A stretch of 64,000 nucleotides of DNA from assembly GCF_037042905.1 (NCBI RefSeq), contig NC_087247.1, positions 37,651,420 through 37,715,419 of the forward strand, given 5' to 3'. The notes beneath the pieces are model-generated. The model saw only the letters and a program-made list of their open reading frames with translations. It searched no databases and was not told the DNA's origin. The position numbers and the translations under genes are program-made. Shown piece after piece: positions 45,744-59,238 of this stretch. Position 1 is the first letter of the stretch. Each line of letters opens with the position of its first letter. Source of the stretch: Lytechinus pictus (taxonomy: Eukaryota > Echinodermata > Echinoidea > Temnopleuroida > Toxopneustidae).

Positions 45744-46775
45744 AAACTCCTCAAAAAAAGTTTGGAAATCTGACTTTGATCGAAAATCCCTCCTCGGTCT
45801 TAGTAAATATCATTGTGTAATTAATATTAATAGATAGATCATTTGAGTCTCTTTAAAATGGTACCCTACATGATATGTTTATGGTTCACATAGAGGTGCA
45901 GTGCCTTGAAATGTGGGGCAAGGTCAAAATTCAAAAGTTGCAAAATGACACAATATTGAGTTACTGCTCTTTTTTTCCGTAGTGATGAGTGAGTTTCTCA
46001 GCGGTTTCTTTTGTTTTTATGTACCTTAACATTAACATGGAATCAAACACACCTCTGCACAAGCAAACGCATAAGAAACCAACAAACATGCATGGGTATT
46101 TCAAACCACGGCTCAAACCGTGTTATCTCACAGAACACTGGCGTACCTAGGATTTTCCAGAAGGGGGGCAAATTTTTTGGAGGATATTTCGTCCGCGAAA
46201 AAATTTGACAAGCAAAAAAAAAAAGAATTGTCTTCGACCACAAATAAAGGATTTCTTACCACAAAAAAATTTGACATGCAAAAAAAAAAAAAAAAGGTCT
46301 TCAGGTTCATAGGGGGCACATAACCTGTATCAGTTGTGACTCGTCGGGGGGGGGGGGGGGCAGGGATACCTCCCCTGCATGAGTTGTGACTTGTCAGGGG
46401 GGCAGTCTGCCCCCCCCCCCTTTAGGTACGCTAGTGTCACAGAACCATCACTACATAATCCACAACAAAACATAAAAAATCAAGCAGGGGCTTGATTTAA
46501 ATGGATTTTTATCTCTACTGACACAGACAAAAGAATCATGTTCTGTATTGACCCTTCATGACTATTTCTGCTCGTTTTGCAGCTTTTCAATTCAGACCTC
46601 ATCCAACACTTTTGAATCCTGCTCTTTTCGTGATGGCATGATCATAATAAGCATGGTATCATTCTAAAGAGAATTAAATGATCTTTTGAATGATGTCAAA
46701 TATGCATTGTGTAAAATTGGGAGTTGGGAGAAAATAATGGCCAAACTCAGATTTCCAAACTTTTTTGAGAGGTTT
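45744..46775. mobile_element. Mariner-like foldback element inside the G-rich hAT-like element
   Basis: AAACTCCTCAAAAAAAGTTT at the left is matched in inverse by AAACTTTTTTGAGAGGTTT at the right, continuing into GGAAATC / GATTTCC. It sits in a TA-rich microsatellite, so a TA target is plausible but cannot be demonstrated. It is itself split by the 301-bp element at 46136-46436. No transposase seen. Confidence 0.8.
46136..46436. mobile_element. 301-bp hAT-like element with perfect 8-bp target duplication
   Basis: Starts CACTGGCGTACCTAGG and ends TTTAGGTACGCTAGTG. Flanked by identical TCACAGAA at 46128-46135 and 46437-46444. The inside is G-rich on the right, with GAGTTGTGACT(C/T)GTC repeated twice. 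Non-coding. Confidence 0.92.
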
Positions 46776-48360
46776 ATATATATATAAATATAATATTGAG
46801 CATTTTTAGCAATGTTTGTGATCCTGAACAAGATGCGTATTGTAACTGAATAATTCTTGCGAGCGCGAAGAGCGAGCAGAAATTTTTTTGTCATTCCGAC
46901 CAAAAAAAAAAAAATCGAAAATTCTAGGCACGTTTTGTAATCATGAACAAGATAGGTATATAACTAAATAATTGATGCGAACACGAAGCGCGAGCAGGAA
47001 AACTTTACAGTTAGACCTAAAAATAGGACACTACTAATGTTTTGGAAATCATGAAAAGATGGGTAATTTGGTATCTTCCTACATTAATTATGCGGACTGG
47101 ATTCTGGGCATTCTGAATACATTTCTTTTATAATGAAATCAATAATGCGAGCGCGAGCTGAAAAAAAAATATTCCGATCTGAAGAAGGGTCAATTTATGC
47201 ACTATTTCAAGCACTGTGTAGGGAAATTGTGAAGTGGATATGGATCGCAATGAATAAATGGTGCAAGCGCGAGCTGATATATTATTAGTGTTATTTTTAA
47301 AATTTAGGACCGGGATATTGTAAAGACATAATGTCATATGAAAATGATGGCTATCTTCCTATTCCTCTTCCTAAACTTGTCGATATTCCAATCTAAAAAA
47401 GGGACAATTTGATTAGTAGGAATTATTATCTTATTTATTAATCTAAAAAGCCTAATGAGAGCGCGAAATTTGTCGATATCAAGGCATGAAAACTGGACAT
47501 TTAAGCACTTTTATAACTATGAATAGGATGCATGGGTTAATATATTTCTAATAATCGATGCGAGCGCAGATCTCGAGCTGACATTTTTGATCAACTGTCA
47601 TGGAAAGGTTTTTTTTTTAAAGTAGTTTGTTAGAATTAATTCAAAGATATACATAACTCACCTGGATCCGCCTATAGAAAAGGGGGTTTGCCATTTTCTT
47701 GTTTATTCATTGCCAGAAAAGAATTCTATGCTTATGTGATGAGATTCCTGCGTAAATGTAGGGCCTACCTTAACAAAAGTTGCAATGATAGATGGAATCA
47801 TGGAATGGCGGAGAAATCATTATTTTGTACTGTAATATAGATGTAGAAACTATATTTTATATTGTGTTTGCATGGTTAATTTGCTGATTTCTGTGTAATA
47901 TTATTATTTTTTTACTTATGGAATTATTGGGGGGGGGGGGGGCAAAACGATATGCTTGTCACCCGAATATTTTCATTGGTGGGGCAATCGTCCCCCTTGC
48001 CTAGTCTGCTGTGCTAACCCTTCACTCGAGTAAAGAGTCTGAAATTGCAGACTACTCATGCCTTGCGTACCGAAGGCCATCTCGCAAGTTTTGTATGTGC
48101 TATACTTCGCGTGGAGACGCACTTGTTGATCAAAGTTTCAACAGGGTCTGTGCCTGCAGACTACCCCTTGCCCCCCCCCCCCCCCCAGGATCGACGCCTC
48201 TGCCTCTTGATGTCTTGGTGTTTGTTCATATTCTTACAACATCTATGCTCGAAAGTTTTTCCTTCCTCTCATTTCCATCCATGCAGAAGATTACGACTAT
48301 ACACCACTCGTTTAAACATGATAATACTAATGATGTAGCCTACGTTCTGGTGTCATATTA

Positions 48361-48527
48361 CACTCTAAAAACGAAGTGCTAATTCAGCTCTTAAAGAGCG
48401 TGTATAGTGACTGCACTTCGGAGTGCTGATTTTTTAGTTCAAATTTGAACGAGAAAATCAGCACTCCGAAGTGCAGTCACTATACACGCTCCTTAAGAGC
48501 TAAATTAGCACTCCAGTTTTTAGAGTG
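48361..48527. mobile_element. 167-bp hairpin MITE centred on TTCAAATTTGAA, copy 2
   Basis: Ends CACTCTAAAAAC and GTTTTTAGAGTG, each with an adjoining TA. Almost the entire length pairs around TTCAAATTTGAA at 48438-48449. Shares TATAGTGACTG and the centre with the copy at 41579-41674. Confidence 0.85.
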
Positions 48528-50864
48528 TATTAAAAATGTGAAGGACAAGTCATGTAAAATCATACATTAGGATAGTACATACGTAAAATGGTGAATATTA
48601 TAATGCTAATATATTATGTTTTCAAGTGGTGAAAGTTGGTTCATCATTATATTTACATCCATTCGTCATAACGACAAATGTATCCAAATCCGTACGCTGT
48701 GAACGTGCTGCCAAACGAAATAACATTTATCGAGTATGTTGTAACAGGAACCACTCAGGCTCAGCACGGTTTTTTTATTCGTGGAAAACACATATTAAAG
48801 ATAACGTTTTGCAACAAATTAGAATTCTTTCATCCATTCTTGCATTTATGACATAAGGTTGAGCAATCAATAATAGTTGGCTCGAAATTCAAAATTTCCT
48901 AACAAATGTGTTGTTGCTACTCGACTAGAATTAATTCGAGTAATATCTAATTCATTATACTCATGCATGCGTTAATGCAGGCAGGCGGAAACTACTTCCG
49001 ATTGAGTGACAACGATATTAATGAAAAAAAAAGCGAAGAAGAATGTTATCAAACTCGTATAGATAACCATTCACAGGCCATGCAGACAACAGATAAATTG
49101 CCACATTATTATTTTTTTCTATAATAGAAGAAGACAAAAGAGAAAGGGGAGGAGTTGAAATTGAAAAGGGAAAGAGACCTTTTGCTTGACAACACGACAG
49201 AAAAATGAATGGAAATATATAAGAATTATATTCATAATAATTAGAAACTAGCAAAAGAGATGAGAGATTTCCATCAACTTTTCGCTGACATAATTTTACA
49301 CTAAAAACAACTGGCAACGAGATAGAGAGAGATAGATGGGGGGGGGGCAAAATCCTCATGAACAGCTAATAATTTCACAAGCGTCAACTTTCAGTATTCT
49401 TGTAAAGTTCATATGAACTTTGTTTCTTCACTATCTGAAATTCCCGTGTCCGTAATTTCTTTTCTCTCGGTAAAATTGGGGATAAATTATTATTAGACAT
49501 ACAGCATCGTTGTAATCCAAGTCACAATTTGTGTGAAAGAGAAATAATGCAATTTACATTCGATCAGATGAAGACAGTTGTGCAACATTGAGACATAACA
49601 CATGAATAGTCTTTAATAAATATCCACTGCCATTACTTCAGATTGCAGGTAGAAACAACTGACGATGGTCTCTTTTCCTGGAAACGTAGATCATATAATA
49701 GTGTGCTGTCTGACCTCAAGATGATTGATAAAACCCCCAAACAAGAAACAAAAAAGTACATATATTTCCAGTTTTTCCAAGGTTATTCCATGGCAGTCTT
49801 TCCCCTCGTAGAAAGAAAAAAATGTACAGACAACATCGAGGAAATCTGACGAAAAGTGCTGTTGTTTAGACTCAGATTGTAAGTCATGTAGATGGTGCAT
49901 GTTTGACGGTCTTTGTTGCACTTGTTTTTTTTTTTACACAGGCTAATCACTTTAGTTTATACCACAGGTGCCCTACCTGTAAGGTACAGCGTTTTTCACA
50001 ACATTTCTTGCATGACTGGAGAAGACGTTCGAATTCTTTCCTTGAAGATCTGATCTTCAATTCTCTGATCTCAAATCCGGCGATTGATACACAAATCACA
50101 TACCTGACTATCTGATTCGCTGTATGTAACTGTAAGGGAATCGGCACTTAGAACACGCGTTTAATTCAAGCGGGTATAAGATTTCCAAAAAATTCCAAAG
50201 TCATATAAATATATGGTTGAAACATGCTGATGACGTATGGAGATATTTTGTGAATCATAATGATAATGCTCAGTAGTTTGGAACGGCAAGCAGGTAACAG
50301 GTAGCGTATTTTCCCACATCAATTCGTGAACCCTTGGTCCTGATAGCTCATCTGCTGAGATGTGGAATGGATGAAATCTCCTCTATCATGATTCCCAAAG
50401 CATGGTCTTTGGAGATCATTTTACACTTTAAAATTTTATTATTTCATTGATTTTTCGTTACTAACAAAATTTGGATATCCACTGCCTCCGAATGTGCTGC
50501 TAAACGTCAGAATGCATGGTGTTTAGATAAACATGAGACAGTTGTACAGGCGTCTATAAAGATATATGCTGATTTTACGTAATACTGGCGAGATTGATGT
50601 TGCAAGGAGTTGATTTCAGCAGAAGATAATTCAAATATTTAAAAATACATCCGCTATGTAGAATTTTAGAAAATCTAGTTGAGAAAACATATTGATGAAT
50701 GTAGGAAAAACTCATTAATCCCGAGCACCGGTAATTCACAAGACGTATATAATCTCTGCTGATCATTAAATCGCCTTCACACAATGGCATCAACCTAATT
50801 ACGACGTCATAGTTTTCCAGAGTGAGTAAATGTTCTCACGTTGTAACGACATGTCTTTTGTCTT

Positions 50865-50870
50865 TTTATT
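50865..50870 (-). promoter_or_regulatory. Candidate polyadenylation signal for mGluR-like gene
   Basis: AATAAA on the minus strand, about 100 bases past the TGA of the proposed terminal exon. This spacing adds mild support to that exon being the last. Confidence 0.45.
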
Positions 50871-50970
50871 TCATTTCACTATTCAAAGTGTCTGATTCAT
50901 ACACTTGTTGGGGTTAATCAACTTTTAATTGGTTCAATTGTCTTTGGTCATAAATAAAAGCATGGCTGTG

Positions 50971-51050
50971 TCAGACGTCCGTCGATGGCAGGTCTTGTCT
51001 GTTGAGATGTGTTTGTTCATCATCAGAACCAGCAGCCTTGAAGTCAAACT
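50971..51050 (-). CDS. mGluR-like terminal exon with PDZ-ligand-type end
   Basis: The minus-strand acceptor TTATGTTGCAG precedes AG, which joins the G of the previous exon as GAG. The product is EFDFKAAGSDDEQTHLNRQD followed by LPSTDV and TGA at 50973-50971. The phase match, the good acceptor and the plausible hydrophilic tail support it. It was too short to stand out as an open frame. Confidence 0.75.
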
Positions 51051-54000
51051 CTGCAACATAAATAAACATAGGAAGAAGAAAGACTAAATCATAAAAGCGC
51101 AAGCATAAGAACAAAATTTATAACTAAGCTTTCATAATTTACACAACATGCATTCATGATTAGATATCCCTGCAATCAGGAACAGTGCATCTGAACATGC
51201 TGAAAGTGCTGATAAATGAAAACAGTCTTTAAGAATTATGACCCGAAGTCATCATGCTCGATAAAGGGTTATCAAACATGCAAATCATTTGCACTTCGTG
51301 AATGTCAACATGCCTCAGAGATTTTGTTTTCACTGAAAGACCAGGAATAATTGAAATATTGTTTGTGTATTGGGAAAGAAGATGGTTAATGCAGAAGTTT
51401 TCCTCAAAAGGTCTATCGAATGTGTGTCCACCATATTATTTTGCACCGAAATGATACTCGAATTCCATCTTCTAATTAGTTTCATCATGGATGAATGTAA
51501 TACAATGCCTCTTACAGAAAGGTTTTGGGAACAACATGCTGATTATATTTCAAGATTGTTTTTGTATTGCTAGAAAGTGTGGCGATTGGGTTAAAATTTT
51601 CCTATACATTTGCATTTATATATACTTCATGCTGTTAGAGAAAGCGAATGTGCATGCTTTTAAGTCCTAAGAAAAGATATATTCGAAAGCAGCCAAAGTA
51701 AATATCCTGCCAAAAAAGTAAAAAAAAACACCAAATCAGATTTCAAATGTTAAAGCCAGTTATGTTTGTATCTGCTTATTGGATCCGTAGTATACCTGAT
51801 TGGTTGTTTGCTTTCCAAATTATATTGCAGAATTCTAAACCGTATGTGAAGTGCAACACGAGAAAAGATCTTTGCAGAAGCAGTTCTCCATTAATTGTCG
51901 TGCTCCTATTGTCAGCTTAGTACATATAGACAAACACAGTCATGATGACCCTCCAATATCCCTTTAGTTCTGAAGTTCTGCGGAAGGTGAAAGTGCAAAA
52001 GATATCGCTCCAAGAGGTGGAATGATCAGTGTGTGCAAGCTAGTGTGTGTGTGTATGTGCATTAAAGGTGATTCTGATCAGCGAACAGTGTGGTGTGGGT
52101 ATTTATGAGCTCATTCAGTGGTTCAATCATACAGATAATGTTAAAGGTTGTTGAAGCATTCTAACAGACACACGCACACACACAAATCAAGCTAATCTTG
52201 AACCCGAATACTTTGAGGTGCATTACCTATACCTGATGAGGTTGTATTCGACGTTGGCGCCGTGGTCAAAACAGGGCGTGGCTTCATCTCGCCATTGGGT
52301 CTACAAGTGTTTTCTGCTGACCCACACGCCGAACGGACCCGACTATTCATCACCATGGTACCCGTCGGTTTCTTGTTTTTATGGGGAGCAAGTACCACGA
52401 TGTAAACTTTTGGCGCGAATATGCAGCCGAGAGTCACAGCTGCGCTGATGATGATGGAGAGGCACAGGAGCATTTGTTGAATCTACAGAATTTTATAAGA
52501 AAAAGAAGAAAAAAATGTTACCCCAAATTATAATAATAATAATGGCATTTATAAGTGGCTTAGCGCTAAATCTGTCCTATATGAAAATAATAATTCAATA
52601 TAAAAATAAGGAACTGCTTAAATCAGACACTCTCATACACTTAAGGTACTGAATGAATATTACAAGGGTTGAAAATGAAGAAAACTTCGAAAACTTTCGA
52701 TGCGTGGATCTGAGATGATCAAGATTGCGTCAAACATTATAATGTGATTAATCGAGCATTTTGAAATTAGATATTCCTCATATCTTTTTAATGTTGATCT
52801 AATTTTTGTTTTAGACATTTCTATGGTCAAAAGATAAATACATTAAAAGAAATCCCAAAAAATTATAAATTATGAATATTTACACTTAATGGGATATATT
52901 TTGATATGACAAACACAATACTTTTTACATCTGTATGGAATTCGTACAATAAACGGAAAATAAAAATATTGTTCAGAATAGATAGTGAAAAGGAAACGTA
53001 GTGAAGAAGGAAACGGACGGAGTGTGAGACACTAATCAGAGTGTGAGAAACTGAGAGAGAGAGGGGGGATAAGGGGAGGGGATGCGCGGACTGAAGAGGG
53101 AAGATACGAAACAGAGTCATGAGTTTATAGTAAGAGCGAGTAGAATACAAACTGAAAGACATGTTTACACGACAATCATGATAACCAGACTAACCATCCT
53201 CGGTTGTCGTCTAAACTTTCTCAGAGGCGTCAAAGTCATTTACATACTAAGCGGACGTTCGGTTTCTCAAAACAGAAATAAAAGTTAGCGAATCATTCTC
53301 ACAGATTTATGATGCCATGTCTTATTCTGCATTCCCTAAGGGCTCTAAGAAATAGAATGACGTACATTCTGGTTTCTTTAAGACCTGTGGTTTTAGACTT
53401 TCTTTTGATTTGCTCTAGAAATAGTTTATATAAACACCAAATTATCACTCTTTAACTGCATACCAGTTGTGTAACACTAAACTGGTTTCCTTTTGTCGTA
53501 TGGCACTGAAGATCACTACTCGCAGGATGACTCTTTTAAAGAGCATTTTTCAAATTTGAAAAAAAGTGTACATTTTAACCAAAAACATGATGAAATTAGA
53601 TACGAATTTTGTGTTTGCCTTACATGTCCTCGTTGGCTATAATATGAAAAGTGACATATCACATTGTTACAAAGCAGAAAAGAAAGGAACGCGGATCCCG
53701 TTTTTATTACAAATCCATAATAGATTTGGGGAGGGGGATTATATTAAGTGAAGAGCATCTCTCTAGTTTAATGATTGAAGATGCTACACAACAATGCCAA
53801 CATAGATATTTGTATACCTACCTTATAATCTGTTGCCGAAGTACCAAGATAAATTGGAATAAAGGCCGACCACATGATGCATGTCGTGTACATTGTAAAA
53901 GCGATAAATTTGGCTTCATTGAAATTTTCCGGCATTTTACGAGTCATGAAGGCATATAATGTGCATAAAAGTACAAGAAGCATTGCATATGCTAACGAGA

Positions 54001-57000
54001 GTGAAGTTGCAAAGTCTGTGACACTACAGTCAAGAATGACTTTGTTCCACGAAGGATAGTGTTTTTCAGTTTGTGGTGGGACGAGTATCAACCACACGAC
54101 CACACCAATCACCTGGACTGATACTAAAAGCGAGCAGATGACCAACTGGGACCGTGGACTAGTGTAGCGAGGTCTCTTGACAGAACGCTTTCCGCTGTTA
54201 AATATTCTGTAGACGCGGTTTGTTTTGGTAAAGAGCGCGGAATAGGAGATGACAACAGAGAGCCCCAGGATGATGCGGCGGAGACAGCAAGTAAAGGTGG
54301 ATGGTCGAGAGATGATGGTGAAGGGTGTGATGAAGGTGAGGAGGATACCGACAAGAAGTACGTAGCACAGCTCTCGACCTGATGCTCGTATTACCGGTGT
54401 GTCGTTGTAGTAGACGAACACCGCAATGACATACATGGTACTGAGAATCCCGATAATAGACATGGCCACGGGGACAATGGCCCAGGGTGACGACCAGTGT
54501 AGATACTCAATAACAATATCATCACATCCTGTACGGTTCTCGTTAGGGAGTGAACCCTGAGAGCAGTTTCTGCACGTCCATTCATCGTGGCGGTACTGCT
54601 GATACTCACATTTGGTGCAGACCCAGCAACATTCGTCGCCTTCGCGCTTTTTCCTGATGTGGTCTTGCGCGCAGGGTAATGAACACACAGATCCTGGTAT
54701 CCGGTTGCTTGGTGATTTGTCTCCCCAATTCAGATTGGTTGTGTTGAGTCTTAGGAATCCGCTTCTCCATGACCCTATTGGCACGTACTTGTAATGATTA
54801 TCAATCCTCTGGTACTGGTACAAATCGTAACTTCCGGGTCTGTCGCCATCTTTGTTAAACCGTACCTCACCACTGCTACCTGCAAGTAACCAAACCCATA
54901 ATTATGATTATTTATGAAACATTTCCCCAAACATGTTAGAATATAGAAAATATTAAAGTACATTACGAATACCTATGGATTATTCCCGCTAAAAGAGTAT
55001 ACCAATGGGCATGACGATGTCACTAAAGAATCATTACTTCTTTTATTTTTTTTGCTCCTTCCCAGATGATAACTGGTGCTCACTTGATTTAATTTATCTA
55101 CACTGTTTTCCTTTGAAGTACAGTAAATTAGGATTCTTCGTCAATAAATGAAATATATAACCGGGAAAGCATATCACGATTGGCTAGAGGGGAGGGGGAG
55201 GAGTTTGGAAGGAGTTTCTGCATTTTATTCATAAATCAATAAACTAACAGATTCATACAATAGCAATGATATAAATGAATACATTTTTTGTGTGTGTGAC
55301 AATCGAAAAGATAGATAATTTATAAGACTCAAAACTGTATAATAAACTTAACAAAGCATGTAAAATAGTAAGTTGGGTAAAAAATGCAGGGGCCAGCTAT
55401 AATGAGCAGGAAACTGTTTGAAACAATAGCAGCCAGGAGGGAGGGCTACATTGAAAGCGTAATGCACTATACAGTGCGTATCAAAAAAAGTTTACACTTA
55501 GAAAAAATCCTGTAAAATTATAAATTTGTAATATCCTGAAGATTTTTCCACATTTTAACATTGGTACAGATCCATTTAAGCAAATGACGATATAACTGTC
55601 GAAAAATATTTCTGCTCGAGTGAGCACCATTTACTTTTGAAAAGTTAGTGAAAAATGATTTGCGCAGAACTTTGAAATAGTTATACGAATAAAGGTAGAC
55701 CTTAATCATGAAGAACACGTGGAATTTAGCTAGTAAAATTGATTTGAAGATATCTTTTACCTTTCTTAACATGTTCCTTTGCCCAAAACACTTCGAAGAG
55801 TGCATTGCGCCCCACCCCACTCCCCCACACACCAAGGCCATCGTGACGATATTTGCTTTACACTGAGCTGTGATTTACATGAAATGGCTTAAGCTTGATT
55901 TTAATTTTGTTAATCATTGTCAAGCTTAGAAAAAGTGTAGAGAATTAAGTATTAAATGAAAAATGAAATTTAAACCCACTTTGAATGATAAAACCTTAAT
56001 GAAAAAATGCTGGAGATGTTTGATATAAACTTTTGTTCAGATTGATTTATTTTCTCCGATCCAGCTGGCACAAAAAGGGTAAAGTTTGTGCTTACTAAGT
56101 GTTGAAATTTCAATTTGGGTGGCAAAATTGTTACAAAATGCTTGAATGTATCCGTTTTATTTCAATTGACTAAAAGTGCAAGGGAAATGTATGAGAAATG
56201 GTTCGCATGCTTGGTAAGTTTGATTTCGCCCTTTCCCCTTGACACAGCGTGAAAACGAGCATTTCTGCGCAAACAGATTTCTGCGAGCTTTACAAAAATG
56301 GACAGTTCTCACTCAAGTGTAACATTCTGTCAAAACTTTTATTTTCATTGGATAGATGAGACCCAAACCCAAGATTATATGTGAAAAAAATTACCCACAT
56401 GTTGTATATTTTTTAATTCCCAGGGCTTTTTCAAACTGTAAACTTTTTTTTGATACGCACTGTATATATATACTAGTATACATGTATATTAATAAAATGA
56501 TGTCACGAAATATAAAATATTAAAATTTAGAAAACTTGGTGGGGGATAAGATAAAGTAATTATGGCTAAAAAAGTGCGAGTTAGTAAGTGGGTGAGTGCA
56601 GGTGATACATTTATGTGTACTTAGATATAAAAAACTTTTTCAATGAAGCTTTGAAAGAGATAAGAGACACAGACTGTTATGTGTCGTATTGTCTCATTAG
56701 TGAGCAATATTCTGGGGTTGGTTAGGTGGATATTTTTTTAATGACGCGTTGGATGAGTATTATTTGAAAATTTTTACATAAATATGGCTGTTCGGTATGT
56801 AATATCCTAAATTTTCAAGGTCTTTTAAGTTGTGAAATATTGGATCAGTATGTGCCATGTAATATGCATGTGTACAGATGCGAAGTGCTTTTTTAAGACG
56901 AAATATTATTTCTATTTTCGACTTACTGCTATACCCCCATACTATGTTGTAGTAAGATAAATAAGTATATTTCAGTCTTTTTGTGAATAGAATACATTTG

Positions 57001-59159
57001 TATCATCTGCAAATAAAATATATGATAATTCTCTAGATACATTCACAATGTAATTCATATATATGAAAAACATGGGCCCTAAAATAGATCATTGTGATAC
57101 TTCACATTTCAACGTGCAAATATTAGATGATTTAGATTTGAAACAAGCATAATGGCGTCGATTGCTTAAGTAATTTTTAAATCAAGCGAGACCCACCCTC
57201 TGACTCCATCACTTCATTTTACAAAGTAAAACGTAATGATGTGATGACTTATTTTATCAAATGCTTTCGAGAAATCCATAAAAAATCACAATAGCGTGTT
57301 CCTTTTTATAAAGAGAATCAGAAATTTTGTCATATAGTTGTAAATATACCAGATCCGTTGAGTGATTATCTCTGAAACCGTATTGATTAGGAATCAACAA
57401 GTTATCACTGTTTGAAAAAGAATACATGAATAACCGCTTATAAACTATTCTCTTAAGTATTTTAGAACCACTCGGTAACAAATGATTAGGTTGATAGTTT
57501 GAGATAAGACATGGATCATCTTATTTATTTGAATTATTTTTGCAATTTTCAGTAGATCGGAAAAAATACAAGAGATCGATTGAAAATATGCGATAACGGG
57601 GAGGCTATAATATAAATTATTTGTTTCAATAGATAGACACTTATTCCATCATGCCCACAAAAATCTCATTAGTATTTGTTGGATTAAATATTAAGAATGT
57701 TCTGGAAAATCGTACAAGTATTCGAAAAAGTCAATATCATTAGATATTATTTTTTAAGCTTGGTTTGGGCCAATATCATTGAAGAAGTTATTAGATGCAT
57801 TAACAACATCACTCGGGTCTTGCACGTATTGACCATTTTCTAGAGACTTAACGTCTTCATATGTTTCTTTTTCTTACCTAATATTTTTAATAGATTTCCA
57901 TAATGTATAATTATTATCTTTATTATTTTCAATTTGATCAGAAAGTAAGATTTGCGAGCTAGGTGGATTATTGATGTTAATTTATTTCGGTATTTCTTGT
58001 ATTTATTCTTTATTTTGAGTTGTAGGCGATTTTATGGATATTTTATAAGATTTATTTCGAGTAAATATGGATTTGATTATATTTTGGGTAATTCAAGGTT
58101 GTTTGTTCTTCTTTTTATTTGATTTGATTTTTATTAATGGCTCATTTGAGGAGAGGCATTAACATTTTGTTCAAAGTAAATATAATGCAAAGATTCTTCA
58201 GCTAAATCTACCTTCATGGAATCTATATTTTGATGGGTTTCTTTCCGTCGCATTATGTTTACTTTATCACTAGCTTGGAGTAGGCGTTTATCATTTGGAT
58301 ACATTGCAAAACAGGCAGATGGCCTAAAATATCATAGTAAATTGTTCCATTACTTTTCATTATCAAGTGCATTAGAACAAATATTATCAAGTATTGTATT
58401 GGATATGTTTGCGATTTTAGTAGGTTTATTTATAAAATGATAATAAATTTGTGAAATGTTGGCCGAGTGTAGTATAGAGAAGTGATAGATCAATATTCAA
58501 AGTCGCCCGTGATATAAATATCTTTGTTTTGACGCTATTATCAAATGTAGTTTCTTAATGATTATGTTCAGTTTGGCTTTATTGAGCTACCATACACAGA
58601 CATACATATTTATTACATCTCAATAATGATGAACCAACTGCCTGTTTTCCTTAAAAAATATATCTATCTATCTGTCGTCTATTTATCTATCTATGTCTAT
58701 CCATCAATCAATTTGAAGTCGGCTTGTGCTCCGCCACTGGTTATACCTGATTTGGTATAACAGTGTATTTTTTATGTAGTTTGAACATAATTAATTGAAT
58801 ATCAGTCTAAAACATATAGTTAAATCGGAAATGTTACTCTCGATGCAAATCAATCGTGTTTGGAGCTTTATCAATAAACAAGTATAATTTCTCATATGTC
58901 CACGTAATCAATGGAGATTGGAAAAAATCGACCATTCTCATCGGGGAGTACAAATTGGATCAGTAATATCTTTTGTGGGAAAACCCACTAATTTGTATTG
59001 ATGGTATTCACTTGGCGATATTTACGTCATAGGGCGATAGCACTAAGGTCATTCAGGTATAAGGATAGACAAGAAAAAAAAAGGAGGCTGCTGCTACGAT
59101 TGCAATAGATTCTACAACCCTAAGAAAAATTAAAATCCCAAAGCTAATCAACTAGATTC

Positions 59160-59238
<79 letters not shown>

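Noticed and set aside
52192..52226. Stop at 52192 as the end of the glutamate receptor
   Set aside because: A GTAATG donor at 52226 joins in phase to a good acceptor at 51051 and gives a better tail; kept only as an alternative.
54124..54609. Serine/proline-rich minus-strand open frames overlapping the receptor exon
   Set aside because: Shadow frames of the mGluR coding sequence.
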